The position numbers were made by a program, and so were the translations under genes. Shown here in pieces: positions 1 through 5,437 of a stretch of DNA of 7,861 nt (within the stretch, counting starts at the first letter, position 1; each line of letters opens with the position of its first letter). The notes under the pieces are model-generated. The model ran no database searches. It was not told the DNA's origin and worked only from the letters and a program-made list of their open reading frames with translations. Origin of the DNA: an uncultured Alphaproteobacteria bacterium (lineage in GTDB: Bacteria > Pseudomonadota > Alphaproteobacteria > Rhizobiales > Aestuariivirgaceae); assembly GCA_937868035.1 (NCBI GenBank), contig CALMLK010000125.1, positions 1-7,861 of the forward strand, in the 5' to 3' direction.

Positions 1-413
1 CTGGAGAGAAGGAAGTTCTTGGCCACCTGCTGGGTAATGGTGGAGGCGCCGACGATCTGGCCACGGCCCGTCACCTTCACCTGCACATAGCGCACGGCGG
101 CGGCAAAGATGCCGCGATAGTCGAGGCCGGAGTGCGTGTAGAACGTCTTGTCCTCGGCGGCGAGATAGGCCTGGATCAACTTCTTCGGCACGTTCTCGAT
201 GGGGACGAAGAGGCGTCGCTGTTCGGCATATTCGGCGAGCAGAGAACCGTCGGCGGCATGCATGCGCGTCATCACCGGCGGCTCATAAGCGGCCAGCTGC
301 TTGTAGTCCGGCAGGTCCTTCGAGACATCAATGATGATATAGAGGGCGGCCGCGGCGACGCCGATCACGATCATGAAGCCCGCAGCAAAGAGCCAGCCCA
401 GAAATTTCAACAT
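1..413 (-). CDS. mrcA: Penicillin-binding protein 1A, N-terminal part (runs off the left edge)
   Basis: Class A penicillin-binding protein, a bifunctional peptidoglycan glycosyltransferase and transpeptidase anchored in the inner membrane. Only the first 137 residues are in the window. They show a short cytoplasmic end, one membrane segment at about residues 5-28, then the start of the GT51 glycosyltransferase domain. GT51 motif 1 is seen as EDKTFYTHSG with the probable catalytic Glu87, and motif 2 as GASTITQQ at residues 122-129. Both are hallmark motifs of the family. The ATG start at 413-411 puts the membrane anchor at the very N-terminus, as expected; a modest GGTGG lies about 9 bases upstream. 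The gene sits 130 bases downstream of the amidase gene on the same strand, a pairing common in alphaproteobacteria. The transpeptidase domain lies outside the window. The PBP1A assignment, rather than another class A PBP, rests on motif wording and gene context. Confidence 0.94.
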   Translation of the reverse strand, partial: MLKFLGWLFAAGFMIVIGVAAAALYIIIDVSKDLPDYKQLAAYEPPVMTRMHAADGSLLAEYAEQRRLFVPIENVPKKLIQAYLAAEDKTFYTHSGLDYRGIFAAAVRYVQVKVTGRGQIVGASTITQQVAKNFLLS

Positions 414-445
414 TCAGTTCGCCACCCGCGTCAATTCTGCCGCTG

Positions 446-472
446 CAAATAGCATAATTCGGCCCTCGCCAA
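446..472 (-). promoter_or_regulatory. Weak candidate promoter upstream of mrcA
   Basis: Read on the minus strand, a TTGGCG-like -35 (472-467) and a TATTTG -10 (451-446) are separated by 15 bases, or 16 if the -35 is read one base upstream as TTTGGC. They lie in the 130-base gap between amiC and mrcA. The A+T-richer patch in a GC-rich gap is the main support. The spacing is short and the match to consensus is poor, so mrcA may instead be co-transcribed with amiC. No terminator-like hairpin followed by a U tract is evident in this gap. Confidence 0.18.
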
Positions 473-543
473 AGCCCCAAATAAAGCATGGGCCTAGGCG
501 TGGATTATGGCGGTGGGGTGGCGCCTGAGATCACATATGGCTG

Positions 544-1947
544 TCAGGGATTCTGAGCGACGGCAGGTGCGAAGTGGGTGTCGATGGCAGTTGCCAGCGC
601 CTTGGCCATGGTCTTGCGCCAGGCGGCCGACCTGAGGCGCTCTTCATCCTTGGGATTGGAGAGGAAGCCGAGTTCGATGAGCAACGAGGGAATTTCCGGC
701 GACTTGAGCACGGTGAAGCCAGCCGAGCGGATGGGTTTGCCCGTCATCTTCGTCACGGTCTTGAGTTGCGCCAGGGCCTGACGCGAGAACAGCGACGCCT
801 TGTTGCGCGAGTCACGCTGGGCGAGATCGATGAGGATCCCTGCCACTTCCTCGCTCTGTCCGGAGAGGTTCACACCGGAAATGGCATCGGCGCGGTTTTC
901 GCGCTGGGCGAGTTCTTCCGATTCCGCGTCGGAGGCTTTTTCGGACAGTGTGTAAAGCGTGGTGCCCGTCACCGTCTGGCCGCGCAGCGTATCGGCGTGA
1001 ATGGCGATGAAGAGGTCGGCACCATGCTTGCGGGCGAAGGCCACGCGGTCCTTCAAGGAGATGAAGCGGTCGTCTTCGCGGGTCAGTTCGACGTGGTGAC
1101 GGCCATCGCGTTCAAGCAAGTCGCGGAGATCCTTTGCGAAGGAGAGGACAACGTCCTTCTCCAGGGTCTTGCCGGGCGAGAGTGCGCCGGGATCGATACC
1201 GCCATGACCAGGATCAATGACGATCACCTTCTTGCCGTCGGCGCGCTCGGACGAGACGGCTTGTGCTGCCTCAGGTTTCTCGGGTTTCAGCGTGGGCTTG
1301 ATGACGGGGGTGTCGGCGACAAATTCTTCGGCAGGCGTGACGGAGCCCACGATGTCGCCCTGCTCGGGCGCTGCCACTTCTCCGCCGGCAGTCGCGGCCT
1401 GTTCGGTTTCGACGGCGGGCGCGTTGGCTGCGGTCTCGCTTTCCGGTGGGCTGCGGTCGATGGCGAAAGCTGCGTCAAAAACGTCTTTCGAAATCGACGT
1501 GAGTTCGATCGTGATGCGCGCAGGCTTCTTGCCCGCCTTGGGAACAAGCACGGACCGGGTGATGAGCACGGGGCCTGTGGTATCGATGACGATCCGCGAT
1601 TTCCCCTCCTCGACCACGCCGTAGCGGATCGCCTTCACCAGACCCTTCGGCTTGCGGCCAGCTCCGGGTGGGAGGTCAAAGGTGACGTTGGCCATGTCGA
1701 TCAGCACCCGGTACGGGTCCGGAAGAACGGAGGCCGTGTAGCCGATGTCATCACTCAGTACGGCGGAGAATTGGGTTGTGGCCTCGTCGCCGGTGAGGTC
1801 GAAGCGGGAAGCAACGGTGTCGCCGGCCCTGGCGCACTGGCCTGCAAGCGAGAGGAAAAACACCATTCCGGCCATGAGAGTAGCGAGACGCAGGGCCGAA
1901 GCGCGCAGCGGTTGCCCAAGCCTGCTCATGTAACCCGTTGAAACCAC
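544..1947 (-). CDS. amiC: Periplasmic N-acetylmuramoyl-L-alanine amidase (AMIN + Amidase_3)
   Basis: Zinc amidase that cleaves the amide bond between N-acetylmuramic acid and the stem peptide of peptidoglycan, typically for daughter-cell separation. The 467 aa protein has a signal peptide (hydrophobic core about residues 22-36, likely cut after the ARA at 39-41) and an AMIN cell-wall-targeting domain at about 45-155. A linker rich in Ala, Pro and Glu follows at about 165-238, then an Amidase_3 domain at 240-460. The expected zinc ligands and catalytic residue are visible: His248 in DPGHGG, Glu263 in KTLEKD, His317 in IHAD, and Glu425 in LLIELGFLSN. A long insertion after the third ligand (about 335-385) resembles the regulatory helix region of AmiA/B/C-type enzymes. 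The start chosen is GTG at 1947, because AGGGG at 1960-1956 is spaced 8 bases from it. An in-frame ATG at 1929 also gives a good signal peptide but has a poor ribosome site. The amiC symbol is by family; AmiA or AmiB cannot be excluded. Confidence 0.94.
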   Translation of the reverse strand: MVSTGYMSRLGQPLRASALRLATLMAGMVFFLSLAGQCARAGDTVASRFDLTGDEATTQFSAVLSDDIGYTASVLPDPYRVLIDMANVTFDLPPGAGRKPKGLVKAIRYGVVEEGKSRIVIDTTGPVLITRSVLVPKAGKKPARITIELTSISKDVFDAAFAIDRSPPESETAANAPAVETEQAATAGGEVAAPEQGDIVGSVTPAEEFVADTPVIKPTLKPEKPEAAQAVSSERADGKKVIVIDPGHGGIDPGALSPGKTLEKDVVLSFAKDLRDLLERDGRHHVELTREDDRFISLKDRVAFARKHGADLFIAIHADTLRGQTVTGTTLYTLSEKASDAESEELAQRENRADAISGVNLSGQSEEVAGILIDLAQRDSRNKASLFSRQALAQLKTVTKMTGKPIRSAGFTVLKSPEIPSLLIELGFLSNPKDEERLRSAAWRKTMAKALATAIDTHFAPAVAQNP

Positions 1948-1998
1948 GTTAGAAACCCCTACTCAACCCGACCGGAACGCAGAGGTTAGGGCGGCTTG

Positions 1999-2027
1999 GT
2001 TAACCCCGCGTTGCCTTTGGGGTGCAA
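1999..2027 (-). promoter_or_regulatory. Weak candidate promoter for amiC
   Basis: On the minus strand, TTGCAC (2027-2022) and GTTAAC (2004-1999) are separated by 17 bases, about 50 bases upstream of the amidase start. The -35 is a half match and the -10 is poor. The spacing and position are what favour it. It overlaps the inverted repeat at 2013-2031. Confidence 0.2.
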
Positions 2028-2031
2028 AGGC
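2013..2031. repeat. Perfect 7-bp inverted repeat in the amiC/rne divergent region
   Basis: GCCTTTG at 2013-2019 and CAAAGGC at 2025-2031 are exact inverse complements around a 5-base spacer, GGGTG. The dyad lies between the divergent genes. It overlaps the candidate -35 of amiC and sits 3 bases upstream of the candidate -35 of rne. It could be an operator for a dimeric regulator, or chance: one 7-bp dyad in 500 GC-rich bases is not rare. Confidence 0.35.
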
Positions 2032-2034
2032 TGC

Positions 2035-2063
2035 TTGCACTTGCCGGTGTTGATCCCTAGAAA
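2035..2063 (+). promoter_or_regulatory. Candidate promoter for rne
   Basis: TTGCAC (2035-2040) and TAGAAA (2058-2063) are separated by the optimal 17 bases. The -10 matches four of six consensus positions and the -35 three of six. Transcription from about 2070 would give rne a leader of roughly 390 bases, similar in size to the long autoregulatory leader of E. coli rne. This is the best sigma-70-like match I found by eye in the intergenic region. It was not scored against a matrix. Confidence 0.33.
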
Positions 2064-2286
2064 GGTCAAGTCCTGTCAGCCGGACTCGCTTCTCATGAAC
2101 GCAAAGGTTGTACGGGCAACAGTTTCGCAACGGGTGGGCGTCCGGTCCGCTTTGGCAAGCAGCCAGCCCAATGCGTTTGGCAGGGCCCGTGTTAGGCCCT
2201 CACACCACGGGGATGGACGGAACCATCCGGTGGGCCGAAAAGAGTTCAAACCGCCCGCAGGCAGAGCTGGGGGTAACAGTCAACGA

Positions 2287-2366
2287 GGGTCATGTTCAAC
2301 CACCCGCACACAACAGCCGAAATGACAGGCCCGAGGGCATCGGCAGCCGTGCAGTTGAACAGTCCC
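2287..2366 (+). promoter_or_regulatory. Nested long stem-loop in the rne leader
   Basis: Four co-linear helices nest inside one another. An 8-bp perfect helix TGTTCAAC/GTTGAACA (2293-2300 with 2354-2361) encloses GCAC/GTGC (2306-2309 with 2349-2352). That encloses GCCGA/TCGGC (2316-2320 with 2340-2344), and a small terminal hairpin GCC/GGC closes on CGAG (2329-2338). Outside the 8-bp helix, GGG/CCC (2287-2289 with 2364-2366) can extend it across a small internal loop. Nested pairing in one register over 80 bases is hard to get by chance. The structure was read by eye; no folding energy was computed. Confidence 0.6.
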
Positions 2367-2437
2367 CTATGCGCCAGCAAGTTCGCGGTGGCCCACTCCT
2401 TCTCTCGTCCGGACAGAGTCCTGGATACAGGCCGCAG

Positions 2438-2453
2438 CCTTGCCGCAGCAAGG
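2438..2453 (+). promoter_or_regulatory. Hairpin masking the rne Shine-Dalgarno sequence
   Basis: CCTTGC (2438-2443) pairs perfectly with GCAAGG (2448-2453) around a CGCA tetraloop. The right arm contains most of the Shine-Dalgarno AAGGA (2450-2454), which is 9 bases before the rne ATG at 2464. When folded, the ribosome site would be largely paired, so translation of rne could be controlled by opening this helix. The pairing is directly visible; the regulatory role is inferred. Confidence 0.55.
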
Positions 2454-2463
2454 AACACAGATC

Positions 2464-5337
2464 ATGGGCAGCAAAATGCTCATCGACGCCAGCCATCCCG
2501 AGGAAACCCGGGTTGTGGTGGCGCGAGGAAACCGCATTGAAGAATTCGACTTCGAAAGTGCCTCCCGCAAGCCTCTCAAGGGCAACATCTATCTCGCCAA
2601 GGTAACACGGGTCGAACCGTCGCTGCAGGCGGCATTCGTGGAGTATGGCGGCAACCGCCATGGCTTCCTTGCCTTCGCGGAAATCCATCCCGACTATTAC
2701 CAGATTCCGGTCGCCGACCGCCTCGCCCTGTTGAAAGAACAGGAAGAGGATGATGCCGAGGAATCGGACGATGATCTCGACAACGGCCACCACAATGGCA
2801 ACGGCGAGGAAGCCGGTGCCGAGGACGACACGGCGATGAACGCCGGTGCCGACTTCGAGGGCGATGCCGAGGAAGACCACGGTGCCGACGATCATGCCCG
2901 CGCCAACGACGAAAATCCCGGAGCTGCCGAACTGTTGGACGAAGCTGAATTGCCGTCTTCGCTTCCTCTCGCCGCGGAAGCAAACGACAGCATCTCTTCG
3001 GACATTGTCGAAACATCAGAGGCTGCGGCTGAAGGCGACGTGAGCGAAACGGCTCCGGAAAAGCAGTCGGCCAATGGCGATCTCGTCACCATCGAGGAAG
3101 ACGCCGAAAGCCAGAAGGTGGAATCGATTGGTGCTGAAGACGCGCTGGAAGAAGTTCCGCAGCGCCGCGCCCGCCGCCAGCCGCGCCGCCGCCAGTACAA
3201 GATCCAGGAAGTCATCAAGCGCCGTCAGATCCTGCTGGTGCAGGTGGTGAAGGAAGAGCGTGGCAACAAGGGTGCCGCCCTCACGACCTACCTGTCCCTG
3301 GCCGGACGCTATTGCGTGCTCATGCCCAACACCGCGCGCGGTGGTGGCATCTTCCGCAAGATCACCGATGCCGGCGACCGCCGCCGCCTGAAGGAAGTGG
3401 CCCGCGATGTGGAAGTGCCGCAGGGCATGGGCCTCATCGTGCGTACCGCCGGTGCCCAGCGCACGCGGCCCGAAATCAAGCGCGACTTCGACTACCTCAT
3501 CCGCCTGTGGGAAAGCGTGCGAGACCTGACGCTGCAGTCGCAGGCACCGAGCCTCGTTTACGAGGAAGGCAGCCTGATCAAGCGCTCCATCCGCGACCTC
3601 TACACGAAGGACGTGGATGAAGTGGTGGTGGAAGGCGACGATGCCTACCGCGAGGCCAAGGACTTCATGAAGATGCTCATGCCGTCCCACGCCAAGAACG
3701 TGAAGCAGTACCGTGATACGCGGCCGCTGTTCTCGCGCTATGGCGTCGAGACGCATCTGGATGGCCTGCTGTCACCGACCGTGACGCTGCCGTCAGGCGG
3801 CTATCTCGTCATCAACCAGGCGGAAGCGCTGGTTGCGATCGACATCAACTCGGGCAAGGCGACGCGCGAGCACTCGATCGAAGATACGGCGCTCAAGACA
3901 AACCTCGAAGCCTCCGACGAAATTGCCCGTCAGCTGCGCCTGCGCGACTTGGCCGGCCTGATCGTCATCGACTTCATCGACATGGAGGAGAACCGCAACA
4001 ACCGTGCGGTGGAGCGCCGACTCAAGGAAGCCCTGAAGAACGACCGCGCCCGCATCCAGGTGGGCCGGATCAGCCATTTCGGCCTTCTCGAAATGTCGCG
4101 CCAGCGCCTGCGCCCCGGCATCATGGAAGGCACCTTCCGCCCCTGCCCGCATTGCGAAGGCAAGGGCATCGTGCGTTCCGTCTCCAGCTGTGGCCTCGGT
4201 GTGCTGCGTACGATCGAGGACTACCTGCTGAAGCGTCCGGAAAATCTCACGGTGCGCTGCTCGCGCGATGTGGCTTTCTACCTGCTCAACGAAAAGCGCG
4301 ACAGCGTGCTGGCACTCGAGCAGGCCCACGGCATCACGGTCTTCGTGATCCCGGGCGGCGAAGAGTTGAAGGGGGCGCAAGCCCTCATCGAAAAGGCCCA
4401 TGACCGCGACATCGCTCCGCGCCGCCTGCCGGCGGCTGCACCGGTGCGCATGGATTCGGCCTACGAAGAAGAACCGGTGACGGAAGCGGTGGAAGCCGCT
4501 GACGAGGCCGAGGAGCTGGAAGCGTCGGACGAGGCCGGTGAATCGGCGGGTTCCGGCGAAGAAGGCCGCGAGGACCGTCCGCGTGAAGGTGGACGCCGCC
4601 GCCGCCGCCGTGGCCGCCGTGGTGGCCGCCGTGGCGACCAGGAATTCTCCGGCGATCGCAACGGTGAGACGAAAGCTTCCGACGAGCCGGGCGAACAGTC
4701 CGAGTCCGCGGAGGACGACGACGCCGAGGATGATCGCGAGACCACTCAGGCCTCCTCTTCCGCAGAGGCAAACGACGACGCTGCCGCTCCGTCTTTGGAC
4801 GAGGACGCTGAAGAAGGCGCACCCGCTTCCGGTGGGCAAGAACGTGGCGAGCGTACCGGCAATGGAGACCGGAGCGAACGTGGCGGCCGCCGTGGACGCC
4901 GGGGCCGCTTTGGCCGTGGCCGTGATCGTGACCGCAGCGACAGTCCCCGCGCCAGCACCGAGCCCAGCGAGGGCGAGGGCGAACGCAGCGAAGGCGATGA
5001 GCCTGTGGCGCAAGAAGCCCGTGGTGAAGACGAGCCCGCCCGTGAACGCAGCGACCGGGGAGACCGCGGTGGCAGGAGTGAGCGTGGTGAGCGTGGAGAC
5101 CGGGGCGAACGGCGTGAGCGTCGCGACCGCAACGAGTCCCGTGGCCGCCGCGATGAGCGTCCGCGCCGCGAATCGTCTGGTCCGGAACTGGTGGCTCCGC
5201 CGCCTGCTCCCAAGATCGAAATCCCCGAGTTCATTCCTGAACCGGAGCCGCGCAAGTGGCAGCCGCCGCAGTCGACGGTGAACACCGAGGCGGCGCCGCG
5301 CAAGAGCGGCTGGTGGAGCAAGCGGACCCCCGAATAA
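2464..5337 (+). CDS. rne: Ribonuclease E, degradosome scaffold endonuclease
   Basis: Endoribonuclease that cleaves single-stranded A/U-rich RNA in mRNA decay and in rRNA and tRNA processing, and scaffolds the RNA degradosome. Length is 957 aa. An RNase H-like/S1 N-terminal part (1-90) reads through EPSLQAAFVEYGGNRHGFL and is then interrupted by an acidic insertion (about 92-244, ending in an Arg-rich tract). S1 resumes at 245-330 with KEERGNKGAALTTYLSLAG. The DNase I-like catalytic subdomain has Asp460 and Asn462 (VAIDIN) and Asp503 (IDFID), equivalent to E. coli D303, N305 and D346. The Zn-link is CPHC, Cys561 and Cys564. The small domain ends near 650. The tail (650-957) is low-complexity acidic and Arg/Gly-rich, ending in GWW at 949-951, which in Caulobacter RNase E docks PNPase. 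The ATG at 2464 has AAGGA 9 bases upstream and matches the family N-terminus. An upstream TTG at 2440 is rejected. Confidence 0.98.
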   Translation: MGSKMLIDASHPEETRVVVARGNRIEEFDFESASRKPLKGNIYLAKVTRVEPSLQAAFVEYGGNRHGFLAFAEIHPDYYQIPVADRLALLKEQEEDDAEESDDDLDNGHHNGNGEEAGAEDDTAMNAGADFEGDAEEDHGADDHARANDENPGAAELLDEAELPSSLPLAAEANDSISSDIVETSEAAAEGDVSETAPEKQSANGDLVTIEEDAESQKVESIGAEDALEEVPQRRARRQPRRRQYKIQEVIKRRQILLVQVVKEERGNKGAALTTYLSLAGRYCVLMPNTARGGGIFRKITDAGDRRRLKEVARDVEVPQGMGLIVRTAGAQRTRPEIKRDFDYLIRLWESVRDLTLQSQAPSLVYEEGSLIKRSIRDLYTKDVDEVVVEGDDAYREAKDFMKMLMPSHAKNVKQYRDTRPLFSRYGVETHLDGLLSPTVTLPSGGYLVINQAEALVAIDINSGKATREHSIEDTALKTNLEASDEIARQLRLRDLAGLIVIDFIDMEENRNNRAVERRLKEALKNDRARIQVGRISHFGLLEMSRQRLRPGIMEGTFRPCPHCEGKGIVRSVSSCGLGVLRTIEDYLLKRPENLTVRCSRDVAFYLLNEKRDSVLALEQAHGITVFVIPGGEELKGAQALIEKAHDRDIAPRRLPAAAPVRMDSAYEEEPVTEAVEAADEAEELEASDEAGESAGSGEEGREDRPREGGRRRRRRGRRGGRRGDQEFSGDRNGETKASDEPGEQSESAEDDDAEDDRETTQASSSAEANDDAAAPSLDEDAEEGAPASGGQERGERTGNGDRSERGGRRGRRGRFGRGRDRDRSDSPRASTEPSEGEGERSEGDEPVAQEARGEDEPARERSDRGDRGGRSERGERGDRGERRERRDRNESRGRRDERPRRESSGPELVAPPPAPKIEIPEFIPEPEPRKWQPPQSTVNTEAAPRKSGWWSKRTPE
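4588..5175 (+). repeat. Arg/Gly-rich low-complexity tracts in the RNase E tail
   Basis: Two basic blocks lie inside the unstructured tail of RNase E. The first (residues 709-724, bases 4588-4635) has six consecutive Arg codons, five of them CGC in a row at 4594-4608, followed by GRRGGRRG. The second (about residues 797-904, bases 4852-5175) has repeated RGER, RGDR and RGG units encoded by near-repeats such as GAGCGTGG. Such segments in RNase E tails bind RNA and help form condensates (BR-bodies in Caulobacter). They alternate with Glu/Asp-rich stretches. The repeats are in frame, so length changes would alter the tail without a frameshift. Confidence 0.7.
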
Positions 5338-5378
5338 CGGGTTGGCCCCTCACCGGCAGACGACACACATCCAACGCA

Positions 5379-5401
5379 GGGGCGGGCCTCAAACCCGCCC
5401 C
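5379..5401 (+). terminator. GC-rich hairpin between rne and the M48 protease gene
   Basis: GGGGCGGG (5379-5386) pairs perfectly with CCCGCCCC (5394-5401) around a 7-base loop, giving an all-GC 8-bp stem about 42 bases after the rne stop. It is followed by ATTTG rather than a run of T, so it is not a textbook intrinsic terminator. It may attenuate read-through, protect the rne mRNA 3' end, or separate expression of the two genes. Its position between genes and lack of mismatches support it as a real element. Confidence 0.5.
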
Positions 5402-5437
5402 ATTTGCCAGCGAAATGCCGCACACCGGAGTTTCCTG

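Larger units (their letters stand above)
2070..2463 (+). promoter_or_regulatory. Long structured 5' leader of rne (putative cis-regulatory RNA)
   Basis: No protein-coding gene is convincing here; the short open frames have no ribosome sites or recognisable products. The stretch is instead rich in hairpins in the sense of rne. One is AGGGCC/GGCCCT (2182-2187 with 2195-2200). Another is GGATGG/CCATCC (2211-2216 with 2223-2228), extended by CCAC/GTGG (2205-2208 with 2230-2233). Then come the long nested stem-loop at 2287-2366, GGAC/GTCC with flanking TCC/GGA (2408-2425), and the Shine-Dalgarno hairpin at 2438-2453. In enterobacteria the rne 5' UTR lets RNase E sense its own level by cleaving its mRNA, and a comparable role is inferred here. 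The 5' boundary depends on the candidate promoter and is approximate. Confidence 0.5.

Noticed and set aside
137..452. Small plus-strand frame opposite the PBP1A start
   Set aside because: It is antisense to a clear GT51 domain, and its product has no recognisable features.
574..1941. A 455-codon open frame on the plus strand across the whole amidase gene
   Set aside because: It is exactly antisense to amiC, has no recognisable domain, and is explained by codon bias in GC-rich DNA. The amidase frame carries all catalytic motifs.
2000..2014. Possible CtrA site (TTAA-N7-TTAA) near the divergent promoters
   Set aside because: The first half TTAA is present, but the second half reads TTGC. One half-site inside a GGTTAACC palindrome is not enough.
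2440..2463. Upstream TTG start for rne
   Set aside because: It lies inside the Shine-Dalgarno hairpin and would add eight residues not seen in the family. The ATG at 2464 has a good ribosome site.
1996..2605. Overlapping short open frames in the amiC-rne intergenic region running into rne
   Set aside because: They lack ribosome sites and family resemblance and run out of frame into rne. The region is better explained as a structured leader.
4594..4611. Run of CGC repeats as a phase-variation switch
   Set aside because: The repeat unit is three bases and in frame, so slippage changes Arg number but cannot turn the gene off.
3793..5013. A 406-codon antisense open frame within rne, rich in Ala and Val
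   Set aside because: A mirror of the rne reading frame caused by third-position GC. It has no ribosome site and no family features.
4538..5281. A 247-codon sense-strand frame inside the 3' part of rne
   Set aside because: Its Ala/Val-rich composition comes from reading the Arg/Gly repeat codons in another frame. It has no upstream ribosome site or known domain.
5342..5437. Upstream TTG start for the M48 protease
   Set aside because: It would translate through the GC hairpin and bury the signal peptide 32 residues in. The ATG at 5438 has GGAG at ideal spacing.
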